A stretch of DNA of 64,000 nucleotides from JACCXM01 sp046328335 (GCA_046328335.1 JAXLWU010000004.1:194775-258774); one strand, 5' to 3'; shown: positions 7,725-16,717, counted from the first letter of the stretch. The notes: a model not told the origin generated them from the letters alone. Numbers and translations: made by a program.

Positions 7725-10097
7725 CTACGGCACACAGTAGGCGTAGGCCGTAACCGTCGCCCCGTCGCCAGTCGCGCCCAGGCGGTTCAACTCGACCGTG
7801 ATCGATTGGACCAACGTGTCCGGCTCGACCCGGGTGACCATCACCGCGGTCTTCTGCTGTGGCGTGCCATTGATCTTGAAACTGCCGCCCAGGAGTTTGC
7901 CCGGAGCAGTGCACGCGGCCTGCGCGGTCACCGATGGCGCCGAGACGCTGATTGCGCTGCTATTGGTCTGGACGACGGTGGTCGTCTGCATCGCGCCGGT
8001 TGCGCCGGTCGGCCCCGACTCGCCCGTCGGTCCCTGCGGACCCTGGGTTCCGGTCGGACCCTGATTCCCGGTCGGGCCTTGCAAACCGGTTGGACCTTGC
8101 GGCCCCTGGTCGCCCGTCGAACCCTTCGGCCCCTGGTCTCCAGTAGGCCCTTGGGCGCCAGTGGCGCCGGCGGAACCAGTTGCGCCCTGGGCGCCGGTCG
8201 CCCCCTGGGAACCTGTCGCGCCTTGCGGACCCTGCGATCCTGTCGCGCCTTGCAAGCCCTGCGGCCCCTGATCGCCCGTCGCGCCCTTTGTGCCTTGCTC
8301 GCCGGTAGGTCCTTGCGCCCCGGTCGAGCCTTGCGCCCCGGTCGCCCCTTGCGGACCTTGAAGCCCTTGCTGTCCTTGTTCGCCGGTGGGTCCTTGCGCG
8401 CCAGTCGCGCCCTGGGTGCCGGTAGCGCCCTGGGGACCCTGCGATCCTGTCGCGCCCTGCGCTCCGGTCGACCCCTGGAGACCTTGCGGTCCCTGGTCTC
8501 CGGTCGCTCCTTGTGGCCCCTGTTGCCCTTGCGGACCCTGGTTGCCCGTGGCGCCTTGGGAACCGGTCGGACCCATCGGGCCCTGCTGCCCCTGGGTTCC
8601 GGTCGCGCCCTGCGGACCTTGTGGTCCCTGCTCACCTTGCGAGCCAGTGGCGCCTGCTGGGCCCTGGTTGCCCTGTGGGCCCTGGTTCCCCTGTGGGCCT
8701 TGTTCGCCGGTTGGGCCCTGCTGGCCCTGGGGTCCCTGTGGACCAGAATGCCCGGTTGGCCCCATCGGGCCCTGATCGCCTTGTTGACCCTGCTGACCTT
8801 GCGGCCCCTGATCTCCTTGCGGTCCCTGCGGACCAGAATGCCCCGTGGGGCCCATCGGGCCCTGGTCGCCCTGGTTACCCTGGGGCCCCTGTTGCCCTTG
8901 CGGACCTTGCTGCCCTTGTGGTCCCTGTGGACCGGAGTGTCCCGTCGGACCCATCGGACCCTGGTCACCTTGCTGCCCCTGAGGACCTTGTTGTCCCTGT
9001 TGGCCTTGCGGGCCCTGCTGCCCTTGTGGTCCCTGTGGACCCGAATGGCCGGTGGGTCCCATGGGGCCCTGCTGACCATCCGCTCCCTGCGGCCCCTGTT
9101 GGCCCTGGGGACCCTGGTTCCCTTGCGGACCCTGGGGACCGGAGTGTCCCGTCGGACCCATCGGACCCTGTTGTCCCTCGGGACCCTGCTGTCCTTGCTG
9201 TCCCTGCGGGCCTTGCTGACCTTGTGGACCCTGCGGGCCAGAGTGACCGGTGGGACCCATCGGTCCTTGTTGGCCATCCGGACCCTGCGGCCCCATCTGG
9301 CCTTCCGGCCCCCGATCCCCCTGCGGCCCTTGCGGCCCGGAGTGACCAGTGGGACCCTGTTGCCCCTGCAGTCCCTGTTGTCCTTGGGGACCTTGCGGGC
9401 CAGAATGACCGGTCGGCCCCATCGGCCCCTGATCGCCCTGGTTACCCTGCGGACCTTGGGGACCTGAGTGCCCGGTTGGGCCGAGCGGGCCTTGCAGACC
9501 CTCCGGTCCCTGCTGGCCTTCCGGACCGCGGTCGCCCTGCGGACCCTGCGGACCGGAATGGCCCGTGGGCCCCATCGCACCCTGCTGGCCCTGGGGACCC
9601 TGTTGTCCCTGCTGCCCTTGCGGACCTTGCTGCCCCTGCGGACCCTGGGGTCCGGAATGGCCAGTGGCCCCACGGTCTCCCTGTGGTCCCTGGATACCCT
9701 GTGGACCGGGATTGCCGTCTGGCCCCTTGTCGCCCGTGGGGCCTTTATCGCCCGTTGGCCCCTTGTCGCCGGTCTGGCCCTTGTCACCGGCGGTCCCACC
9801 GGCCGGCCCGGTTGGCCCCGTGGGACCGGTGGGACCGGCCTTCGGTTTCTTGGCTTGCGCTGAAACAGCCGGCCCGTGGCCGCGCTTGCCGTCCGCGGGC
9901 GATTTGCCCTTGTTCTCCGGATCCTTGTCGTTGTCCTTGGTGTCGTTCTTGCCCTTGTCCTTGCCCGCGGCCACCTCACTGAGGCCGAGCGACGCCAAAA
10001 ACGCGGCCCCCGCGGCCGCCAGGGAACTGATCGCTTCCCGCCGACCACCCATTTCAGTGAGCTTGCGAACGGACTGGGTTAGCCGGGACTCGTCCAT
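7725..10097 (-). CDS. Exported collagen-like (Gly-X-Y) surface protein
   Basis: The start MDESRLTQSVRKLTEMGGRR matches the export module found in a dozen proteins of this window, with RR at residues 19-20. A hydrophobic stretch follows (21-41), then a charged Lys/Asp-rich linker and VSAQA at 78-82. Residues about 87-701 are uninterrupted Gly-X-Y triplets, with eleven copies of the block TGHSGPQGPQG in higher-order repeats, then a Thr-rich GATGxQG zone. Residues 702-790 form a non-collagen domain with two cysteines (C729, C788). The length and layout resemble BclA-like bacterial collagens of spore or cell surfaces. Gln- and Thr-rich triplets, with few Pro at Y and no prolyl hydroxylase expected, are typical of bacterial collagens. 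The Thr residues are possible O-glycosylation sites for the downstream genes (inference). Confidence 0.85.
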   Translation of the reverse strand: MDESRLTQSVRKLTEMGGRREAISSLAAAGAAFLASLGLSEVAAGKDKGKNDTKDNDKDPENKGKSPADGKRGHGPAVSAQAKKPKAGPTGPTGPTGPAGGTAGDKGQTGDKGPTGDKGPTGDKGPDGNPGPQGIQGPQGDRGATGHSGPQGPQGQQGPQGQQGQQGPQGQQGAMGPTGHSGPQGPQGDRGPEGQQGPEGLQGPLGPTGHSGPQGPQGNQGDQGPMGPTGHSGPQGPQGQQGLQGQQGPTGHSGPQGPQGDRGPEGQMGPQGPDGQQGPMGPTGHSGPQGPQGQQGPQGQQGQQGPEGQQGPMGPTGHSGPQGPQGNQGPQGQQGPQGADGQQGPMGPTGHSGPQGPQGQQGPQGQQGQQGPQGQQGDQGPMGPTGHSGPQGPQGQQGPQGQQGPQGNQGDQGPMGPTGHSGPQGPQGDQGPQGQQGQQGDQGPMGPTGHSGPQGPQGQQGPTGEQGPQGNQGPQGNQGPAGATGSQGEQGPQGPQGATGTQGQQGPMGPTGSQGATGNQGPQGQQGPQGATGDQGPQGLQGSTGAQGATGSQGPQGATGTQGATGAQGPTGEQGQQGLQGPQGATGAQGSTGAQGPTGEQGTKGATGDQGPQGLQGATGSQGPQGATGSQGATGAQGATGSAGATGAQGPTGDQGPKGSTGDQGPQGPTGLQGPTGNQGPTGTQGPQGPTGESGPTGATGAMQTTTVVQTNSSAISVSAPSVTAQAACTAPGKLLGGSFKINGTPQQKTAVMVTRVEPDTLVQSITVELNRLGATGDGATVTAYAYCVP

Positions 10098-10246
10098 GCC
10101 TTGCTCGCGATCGTTCACGGGGTGCCGCGACGCGCGGACCACCCCAGCGACGCGCGTCCGTGCGCGCCGCGCCTCCACCCATGATGCAGTTGAGCGTGGA
10201 CTTGCGAGAGGACGCGCCTCGCACGGTACCAACTGAATCACGCCAC

Positions 10247-10274
10247 ATGATAAGCGGATTGTGTCGGTTGTCAA
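10247..10274 (-). promoter_or_regulatory. Sigma-70-type promoter of the collagen-like gene
   Basis: On the minus strand TTGACA (10274-10269) and TATCAT (10252-10247) are separated by 16 bases, close to the consensus. The surrounding sequence is the most AT-rich part of this gap. It points at the collagen-like gene whose ATG is at 10097, implying a leader of roughly 140 bases. Confidence 0.65.
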
Positions 10275-10333
10275 TATGGTTAGTGAATTTCGTATCAGAA
10301 AAGGACTAGTAGTCTTGGACACACCCCGACGAA

Positions 10334-10364
10334 CGCGCGGACGGCATCAGCGGTCGTCCGCGCG
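10334..10364 (-). terminator. Possible terminator after the second collagen-like gene
   Basis: CGCGCGGACG at 10334-10343 pairs exactly with 10355-10364 around an 11-base loop. It begins about 28 bases after the stop of the gene ending at 10392 and has no T-run, so it may be a Rho-independent-like hairpin or a stabilising 3' structure only. Confidence 0.45.
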
Positions 10365-10391
10365 CCCTGGTTTTCGTGATGCTGCTGCGGA

Positions 10392-12992
10392 CTACGGCAT
10401 GGTCATGCAGAAGGCGACCGCGCTGACGTTGGTCGTCGGCGCGATGCCCTGCACCTGAATTTCGACCTGTGTCGCGCTGGTGATGGTCATCGACCGTACG
10501 CTGACAGCAGCATCGGCACTGATCCCTACCCCGATCGCCTTGCCTGACCCGCACGACGCGGTGCGTGTCACGGTGTTGCCGGCAGCGACTGACGCCGCGC
10601 TTCCGATCGTCTGAGTAACCGAGAAACTCGCGGGACCGGTAGGGCCAGTCACGCCCTGCGGCCCGCTGGGACCGCTTGCCCCGGTGGCGCCGCCTACCCC
10701 CGTTGCTCCCGTCGCGCCCTGCGCTCCCGTGGGACCCGTGCCACCTTGGGCGCCGGTTGGCCCGGTGCTCCCCTGAGCGCCGGTTGGGCCGGTCGGTCCT
10801 GTCGCCTCCCCGACCAGGGCAAGGGTGCCCCCGTTCGCCGGCAGGTTGTAGGTCCGGGTCGTCCCGAGCGGGATGTTGCCGGCGCTGAATTGCGCCTGTC
10901 GTGATGCATCTCCGAACGCCTGAATTGTCAGCAGGGCATCACTGACAGTGATCTGGTTGGTGGGTCCAATCGTCTTGTTGGACAGAGTCTGCGAGTTGCC
11001 CTCTAGCACAATCGTGCCGCTGGCGTCAGGGATGAAGAGCGTCCGCGACGAGTTAGGGGAAATCAAAAGCGCGTCGAAACGCGCCTTGCTGGTACTGTCA
11101 GAATCGTCCTGGATGATAAACGAACTGTCGATGACCGTCTTGTTCGTCAAAGTCTGTGCATTCGTGTCGAGTACCAGTGTCCCGTTCGCATCGGGCAGGG
11201 TATAGGTCTTCATCGTCCCGGCGGTGATCCCGCTGGCCTGGAATTGGGCCTGCTTGGTGTTGTCGGCGTTGTCCTGAATGGTGAAAAACGAATCCTGGAC
11301 CGTGATGATCGTAGTGTTGTTGATGGTGGTGAAGTTGAGGATCTTGTTGCTCATCGTTTGCAGGGCATCGAGGAGCACAAGGGTTCCGCTCGTCCCGACA
11401 GTGTCAGGCAGGCTGTAGGTGCGTGTCTGACCCGCGGTGATGCCGCTCGCATCGAATTTCGCTTGCTTGGTTGGAGTCGCATCGTCCTGGATGGTGAAGT
11501 TCGTATCCCGCACCGTGATCGTGTTCGTGTTGTTGAGGGTCTTCCCGCTCAGCGTCTGGGTCGTGCTATCGAGGACGAACGTGCCGTCGGCATCCGGGAA
11601 GGCCTGCACGCGCGCGGTAGTTGTGTTGGTCAACTGCGCGAGGCTCAGTTGAATTTGGGGGAACGCGGCCGCGTTGCTCTTGAGGATCTGGAGTACCGGC
11701 GGATCGGCCAGGATGATGAAATCGAGCGCGACGGCATTGAGATTTTGCCAGGCAGAAACGGCGCTATTGAAGACCAGCAACTGGCCATCCGTTGGCGTTC
11801 CGCTGATCGTCACCCCCGCCAAATCGTTGAGCGTGACGGTGTCCGGCCGCACACTGAAGGTGAGCGATGCCACCGGCTCATCGACGTAGGTGAAACCGAT
11901 CGTCGCACTCTGCTGCAGCATCGCGGCGACGGCGTCTTGCGCCTGTTCATTGGTGTACGCCCCGCCCGTGGGACCAGTGACCCCCGTAGCGCCGGTCGGG
12001 CCGGTGGGACCGGTCACCTGACTTGCGGCGCCGGTCGGTCCGGTTGGGCCGGTTCCCCCCACGGCTCCCGTTGGGCCGGTGACCTGGCTGACCGGACCCG
12101 TCGCGCCGGTCGGACCGCTACTGCCGCCAGCCCCGGTCGGACCGGTGACCTGGCTCGCGGCTCCCGTGGGCCCGGTCGGGCCCGTCTGGCCGGAGTTTCC
12201 AGTCGCCCCGGTCGATCCGGTCGGGCCGGTGACCTGGCTCCCGGGCCCGGTGGCGCCCGTCGGACCCGCGTTGCCCTGGGCGCCCGGCGCACCGGTCGGC
12301 CCGGTCACGCCTGGGACGCCTTGCAGCCCAGCGTCGCCGGTCGCTCCCCGCTCCCCCTGCGGTCCGGTGGGTCCGGTCACGGTGCTGGGGTCGCCGGTCG
12401 CGCCCTTCGGTCCGGTGTCACCGGTAGGGCCGGTTGGTCCCTGGGATCCGGTTGCCCCGGTTTCTCCGGCCGCGCCCCCGGGTCCGGGATCACCTTTGAG
12501 GCCGCGGTCGCCGGTAGGTCCGGTCGGGCCGGTGTCACCGGTATCGCCTTGTGGTCCGGTGGGGCCGCCGGGGTCGCCCGTGGCTCCCTGCGGCCCGGTG
12601 GGGCCATCCTTGCCGCGCGGTCCGGTGGGACCGGTCTTGCCTTTCTTGGCCTGAGCCGAGACCCGGCTGGGGGCATCGGCGCGGCGGTCGCCGCCGTTCC
12701 CGGAGGCGCCACTCGCCCCGGTCGCTCCATCGGCGGCACCCTGCTCGTCATTCGCCCCGGAATGCGTGGCACTGCTCTTGTTGCCCGCATCGCCGCCGTT
12801 GCTGGCGCGTGGCTTCTTGCGCTTCTTGTTCTTCTGTCCGCCGTTGCCGCGCTCGGCCGCGGGCGATGTTCCGCTCATGCCCAGGGCGGCCAGCAAGGCC
12901 AGCGCGGCGCCACTGAGGGTCTGGACAGCGGCTCGCCGCGGGGACGCACCACCCAGTGACCGGATGACTGCATCAAATCGCGATTCGTCCAC
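10392..12992 (-). CDS. Exported collagen-like protein with tail-fibre-like repeat domain
   Basis: The GTG at 12992 is preferred: it has GGAGGTG nine bases upstream and yields VDESRFDAVIRSLGGASPRR, the shared export module with RR at 19-20. The 866-residue product has a hydrophobic stretch, a long basic/Asn-Gly linker, VSAQA at 111-115 and a Gly-X-Y region rich in GPTG to about residue 330, broken regularly by SQVTGPTG. A region of about 410 residues without collagen follows. In it a unit of about 60-65 residues recurs four times (core FTIQDDA, KQAxFxASGI, TYxLPDxxGTLVL, QTLSNKT), resembling phage tail-fibre repeats. A short second collagen stretch and a C-terminal two-Cys domain end the protein. 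It is probably a trimeric surface fibre. Confidence 0.8.
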   Translation of the reverse strand: MDESRFDAVIRSLGGASPRRAAVQTLSGAALALLAALGMSGTSPAAERGNGGQKNKKRKKPRASNGGDAGNKSSATHSGANDEQGAADGATGASGASGNGGDRRADAPSRVSAQAKKGKTGPTGPRGKDGPTGPQGATGDPGGPTGPQGDTGDTGPTGPTGDRGLKGDPGPGGAAGETGATGSQGPTGPTGDTGPKGATGDPSTVTGPTGPQGERGATGDAGLQGVPGVTGPTGAPGAQGNAGPTGATGPGSQVTGPTGSTGATGNSGQTGPTGPTGAASQVTGPTGAGGSSGPTGATGPVSQVTGPTGAVGGTGPTGPTGAASQVTGPTGPTGATGVTGPTGGAYTNEQAQDAVAAMLQQSATIGFTYVDEPVASLTFSVRPDTVTLNDLAGVTISGTPTDGQLLVFNSAVSAWQNLNAVALDFIILADPPVLQILKSNAAAFPQIQLSLAQLTNTTTARVQAFPDADGTFVLDSTTQTLSGKTLNNTNTITVRDTNFTIQDDATPTKQAKFDASGITAGQTRTYSLPDTVGTSGTLVLLDALQTMSNKILNFTTINNTTIITVQDSFFTIQDNADNTKQAQFQASGITAGTMKTYTLPDANGTLVLDTNAQTLTNKTVIDSSFIIQDDSDSTSKARFDALLISPNSSRTLFIPDASGTIVLEGNSQTLSNKTIGPTNQITVSDALLTIQAFGDASRQAQFSAGNIPLGTTRTYNLPANGGTLALVGEATGPTGPTGAQGSTGPTGAQGGTGPTGAQGATGATGVGGATGASGPSGPQGVTGPTGPASFSVTQTIGSAASVAAGNTVTRTASCGSGKAIGVGISADAAVSVRSMTITSATQVEIQVQGIAPTTNVSAVAFCMTMP

Positions 12993-13210
12993 GCCGTCCG
13001 CACCTCCACCCACGCCGCTGGGGCCCCTTCGATCGATTGCGCCGTTCATCCGGGTCCAGACCCCGGACGGCGCATGGTTCTCATCGCCAGAGCGGCATTT
13101 CGCCGCGTTGACTTCTCTGTTCCCATAACATTACATGGAGATACGCCTCGCCTGCATCCCTGCCGGCCGCGCGGCCGCCAGGACGGGCGGTTCGGCGAGG
13201 ACGTGAAGGC

Positions 13211-13246
13211 AAAACAAACCCCTCTCCCTGTGTCCAGGGAGAGGGG
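13211..13246 (-). terminator. Rho-independent terminator after tatA
   Basis: A perfect 12-bp stem (13219-13230 with 13235-13246, arms CCCCTCTCCCTG and its complement) and a 4-base loop are followed on the minus strand by TTTGTTTTGCC. It lies about 40 bases beyond the stop of tatA, in its direction. The stem uses the same CCCTCTCCC core as the dispersed repeats elsewhere in the window. Confidence 0.8.
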
Positions 13247-13284
13247 TGGCCGATACCGACGTTTCGGCGACCTGCGCGAGAAAA

Positions 13285-13563
13285 TCAGATCGCGTCGCGG
13301 GACGTACCCGGAGTGCGCACCGTCTCGACCTCTTCGACGATCGCCTCGCGCGTCTCGACCACGCCGTTGCTCGCCGCGGTGCCCGCGGTCTTCACCGTTG
13401 ACTTGGCGCTCTCGGCGCCGATGGGGGCATTTGATTCCTCGCGGAACTCACGCACGCCCTGACCGAGAGACTTGGCGATTTCCGGCAACTTGCCAGCGCC
13501 GAAGATGATCATGATGATGACGAGAACGATGACCAGTTCCTGCCAACCGAGTCCACCCAACAT
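13285..13563 (-). CDS. tatA: Sec-independent translocase subunit TatA
   Basis: A 92-residue protein with the TatA/E design: a short N-terminal membrane helix (WQELVIVLVIIMIIFGAGKLP, residues 7-27 region), the FG hinge, then an amphipathic helix (IAKSLGQGVREFREE) and a polar tail. TatA oligomers form the pore of the twin-arginine pathway in the cytoplasmic membrane. No tatB or tatC is present in the window. It lies between the collagen-like genes and the L,D-transpeptidase. The many RR-bearing exported proteins in this window make a functional link plausible, but the link is not shown by the sequence itself. A strong terminator follows. Confidence 0.93.
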   Translation of the reverse strand: MLGGLGWQELVIVLVIIMIIFGAGKLPEIAKSLGQGVREFREESNAPIGAESAKSTVKTAGTAASNGVVETREAIVEEVETVRTPGTSRDAI

Positions 13564-13672
13564 AGTTCCTGCACTCCTCTGGGACCGACCGCGAAGGGTC
13601 CTTACTCATCCGCGCGAAGGTTCACCGATGTAGACGCCGTTTCTACCACGAGCGCGCCGGTTCGCGCCGCCT

Positions 13673-15373
13673 TCATGGATCGATTTCGACTCGCATTCCC
13701 AGCGGCGCCCACTGATACATCCATTCCGCGACGTCCATCGGCAGGTTGATGCAGCCGTGACTCATCGGCGTCCCGAAGTTGTTGTGCCAATAGGTGCCGT
13801 GCAAGGCGTGGCCAAAATCGGTGAAGTACATCACGTCCGGAACGTCAGGCACATTGTAATACTCGCCACCGATGACGCCTTCCATTGTCTGCACGGGCAG
13901 CTTCGACAGCACATGAAAGGTGCCGGTCGGCGTCTGGTGCAGCGCGGTACCGCTGCTGATATACCCCTGCCAGAGCACCTGATCGCCCTGATACGCCCAC
14001 AGATACTGCAGCGAGATACTGATCTGAACCCAACGCTCCCCGTTCGGATCGACCGGTCCGCCGCTCACCGATGTTGCTGGCGCGGCGGCGAACAACTGCT
14101 CGTCATAGACCGGCAAATCGCCCTGATCCGTTGGCGCCGTCGTCAGATGCCACCGCTCGACGGCAAGTTTGCCGATCGGCACCAGCGCCGGATCTTGGCC
14201 GGTCTGCTGGGAGAGTTTGCCCCGTTCAAAGACCTGGTAGGTCACGCCGTCGATCTTGTACGGCTCGGTGAGCGGATTCCCCAGATAATTGGCCTCGCCG
14301 GTCGCTTCCCAGAATGATTTGAATGCGCCAGCGACACCATGTCCTGATGCGGAGACAAAGCGCCAGGTATCAGAATCCGGCGGCACCTTCTGGCTATCGA
14401 GCGGCGCCCAGGCGCGCGCCGCCAGCGCTGCCTCATTGGCGGCCGGACTCCCGCTACCGGAGGCGCGCCGTACCAGGAACGGCTGCATCTGATCGCCGAG
14501 ATCGCCGAACTGAACGACCGCGCCGGGATCGTCCGGGTGGTACTCGAAGCGGCCGTAGTCGTAATACTGAACGGTGTGTCCGTTCTCCTCGAACTCGGGC
14601 GTGATGGGATTGCCCCATGATTGGGCGCCGCCCCACTCGCGCCAGACATCGAGGAACACCCCATCGATGGTCTGGCTTGTTTCAGGAATGTAGACCGTGC
14701 GCGGCGGATTGTAGGAGTAGCCCGGCGGCGGACCGGAGGGCGGCGGCGCCAGCCACGGAGTCGTCACCAGTTCCGGTGCCGCTTCATCGGCGCCATCCTG
14801 CGTGCCATCATCAGCGGCGGCCTGGGTCCCGTCGTCGGGAGCGGCTTGCGTACCATCGTCCGGTGCGGCGCCCGGCAGGATGATCGCGCCGTTTTCGTCG
14901 TAGGAAACGGCCAACCCCGTCGCCGGATCGATCAGGTTCCCCGCCTCGTCATAGTAGAGGCCGTTCGTGGCATCGATCGGGGTGCCATCCGCGCCGATCG
15001 CCAGGGGAGCGCCCGTGTACGGGTCGATCATGTTCCCGTTGGCATCGTAGGTCGGACTCGGTTCCGCGGTATCCGCTGTCGGATCACTCCACGCGCCGTC
15101 GGAGGACAGATCGGCGGCCGTGGGATCGACATCTTGACCGCTACTGTCGTCCCAGGCATTGTCGATGGCGTCACTGACATTATTGCCAATGTCGTCCCAC
15201 GTTCCGTCCGTATTCGTGTTCGGATCGACCCACTGCCCGTCCGCGGGCGCGGCGGTATCGTCCTGCGCCAGGACCGCGGTTGCCGGAATCGACGCGCCAC
15301 TCAACACGAATGCCAAAACGAGCATGGGAAGCCATGCCCTGGAGCGTGCGCCCCATCGCCAACGACCGGTCAT
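13673..15373 (-). CDS. Exported L,D-transpeptidase (YkuD domain)
   Basis: The ATG at 15373 has GAGGGA seven bases upstream and gives a normal signal peptide (MTGRWRWGARSR, hydrophobic core, ATAVLAQ); a GTG 16 codons earlier is the alternative. The 566-residue product continues with an Asp/Thr/Gly-rich low-complexity region that includes three copies of DDGTQ, then two WG-rich repeats (WREWGGAQSWGNPITPEF and FWEATGEANYLGNPLTEPY) of the kind often found before such domains. The C-terminal YkuD domain carries the catalytic motif HGTYWHNNFG, then SHGCINL with the nucleophilic Cys. It cross-links peptidoglycan 3-3 or anchors proteins to the wall. Transcribed towards tatA. Confidence 0.88.
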   Translation of the reverse strand: MTGRWRWGARSRAWLPMLVLAFVLSGASIPATAVLAQDDTAAPADGQWVDPNTNTDGTWDDIGNNVSDAIDNAWDDSSGQDVDPTAADLSSDGAWSDPTADTAEPSPTYDANGNMIDPYTGAPLAIGADGTPIDATNGLYYDEAGNLIDPATGLAVSYDENGAIILPGAAPDDGTQAAPDDGTQAAADDGTQDGADEAAPELVTTPWLAPPPSGPPPGYSYNPPRTVYIPETSQTIDGVFLDVWREWGGAQSWGNPITPEFEENGHTVQYYDYGRFEYHPDDPGAVVQFGDLGDQMQPFLVRRASGSGSPAANEAALAARAWAPLDSQKVPPDSDTWRFVSASGHGVAGAFKSFWEATGEANYLGNPLTEPYKIDGVTYQVFERGKLSQQTGQDPALVPIGKLAVERWHLTTAPTDQGDLPVYDEQLFAAAPATSVSGGPVDPNGERWVQISISLQYLWAYQGDQVLWQGYISSGTALHQTPTGTFHVLSKLPVQTMEGVIGGEYYNVPDVPDVMYFTDFGHALHGTYWHNNFGTPMSHGCINLPMDVAEWMYQWAPLGMRVEIDP

Positions 15374-15725
15374 CGTCGCGTCCCTCACCATCGCGATCGC
15401 GGTCCTGCCATCCCGCATCACGGCCCAACCCGTGACATCGCCACCTGCTTACGCAAGCGCGGGGAACACACATGCGGCGGGAACAGTGCGCGCGTCGCAG
15501 TCTAGCCAACCCACTCACACATCGCAATCCTCTGCGCGAGTACGTACAGAGATTCGCGAGGTTTCGCGGCATGAATTGCCACAGTCGGGATGGTTTACGT
15601 AGCGCTTGTTTTGATCAGAGCAAATTACGTAATGCGATTACGGTAACTATGCATTGCCAATGTTGAGATGCGGCGCAATGCCGACTTGCGGCGAACGAGC
15701 GGTTGGAACTCGAACATTGCGGCGA
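15374..15725. other. Intergenic region with AT-rich palindromes
   Basis: No gene was seen. Around 15595-15650 the sequence turns AT-rich and carries TTTACGTA, the perfect palindrome ATTACGTAAT (15625-15634) and GATTACGGTAA in close succession; GTACGTAC lies near 15538. They stand upstream of the L,D-transpeptidase and beyond the 3' end of the GNAT gene, so they may be operator sites of the transpeptidase promoter. Confidence 0.4.
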
Positions 15726-16211
15726 TCAGCCATGAGCGCCGTGACCCGGTTCACCCGGTCGCCGCGGTGCGTACCACCCGAGCCGGTAGCGAGCACCGCC
15801 CTCCGAGAGTGGACGCCGGCCAACGATGCGGAACCCGAGTTGCTGGAACCAGCCTTTGGTTGCTTCATCGGCTTCGACGGTTAGCGGCTTGCGGCCGACG
15901 CGACGGAGCGCATCGACCAGCGCCGACCGGCCGTAGCGTTGACCGCGCCATACGGGATCGACCGCGAGCCAGAGGAGATCGTAATTCAGCGCGCCGCGCC
16001 GGAGTCCGTAGACGGCGATGACCTGTCCGTTATCGACCCAGCCGAGCAGTTCCCCCTCCGGATCGTTTCTCAGCGCGGCCAGCGCCGTGGCGGCCCCCTC
16101 AACTGAGGCGAGCGCTGCGCAGTCGGCTAGGATCCGGGCCGCAGCGGCATCGTGCTCCGGAAGCAGCGCCGCCCACCCCGGCGGGGACTCGTTGCTCTCG
16201 GGTTCAGTCAT
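15726..16211 (-). CDS. GNAT family N-acetyltransferase
   Basis: A 161-residue single-domain GNAT protein. The central strand and acetyl-CoA loop read LLWLAVDPVWRGQRYGRSALVDAL, where RGQRYG is the pyrophosphate-binding motif A. The C-terminal WFQQLGFRIVGRRPL matches motif B, in which the LGF element is typical. It transfers an acetyl group from acetyl-CoA to an unknown amine. It stands alone: the next gene upstream on this strand is more than 500 bases away across a repeat region. Confidence 0.8.
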   Translation of the reverse strand: MTEPESNESPPGWAALLPEHDAAAARILADCAALASVEGAATALAALRNDPEGELLGWVDNGQVIAVYGLRRGALNYDLLWLAVDPVWRGQRYGRSALVDALRRVGRKPLTVEADEATKGWFQQLGFRIVGRRPLSEGGARYRLGWYAPRRPGEPGHGAHG

Positions 16212-16717
16212 AACCTCGATCCGACCAACTCATCCGAAAACCGGACAAACACCGTAGTGGTGACCGCACGTCAAGATACGGCACGCCCCTCTCCCCAAGC
16301 GCAAGCTGATTTGCGTGTCGTTCCGACGAACGAGGAATCTCGTTGGCCTCTCCTCGTGCGCGGGCTGATTGGGGGACGTATGGTTGAAATCGAGCGGTCT
16401 CACCGGTTTGGGACGGCACGAACTGAGACAAAAGCCCCTCTCCCATTGCGATGGCTCAAAGGGGGAGGTACGACCGTCGTCAGGCGTTCGCGTGGCCTCG
16501 GGACGGCCGCGAGGCGGCCACGAGCCCCTCTCCCGGACCGACGGGCGACTCCTCCCTCCGGCGGAGGGAGGCACGGGAGGGAGCAGCGGGAGGGAGCCAG
16601 GGGTTGGGGTGAGGGCCGGCCCCACGCGTTCAGTCATGGTCTCGATCCGATCAACGCCGCTTCCAATGACACGAGGAGTGCCTTATCGATCTCGGGCCAT
16701 GCACCGCCTGTCCGCGG
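16212..16717. repeat. Dispersed CCCTCTCCC/GGGTTGGGGTGAGGG repeat region
   Basis: This gap has no gene. Its main part, about 16428-16615, contains GCCCCTCTCCCGG, CGACGGGCGACTCCTCCCTC, GGAGGGAGGCACGGGAGGGA and a terminal CAGGGGTTGGGGTGAGGG. The same blocks in the same order occur at 29887-30066, and the terminal block also at 21252-21394. Short inverted arms (CCTCCCTCCG with CGGAGGGAGG) would fold in RNA. It looks like a REP/MITE-type dispersed element without a transposase. Confidence 0.65.

Noticed and set aside
7806..9467. Long open frames antisense to the collagen-like gene, and similar ones at 12079-12654
   Set aside because: Gly-X-Y coding repeats with biased codons leave other frames open. 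These frames have repetitive Leu/Arg/Pro make-up and no ribosome sites.
7990..9780. Regular repeats that could be taken for a CRISPR array or satellite
   Set aside because: The period follows codons of Gly-X-Y triplets in one continuous frame; there are no unique spacers of constant length.
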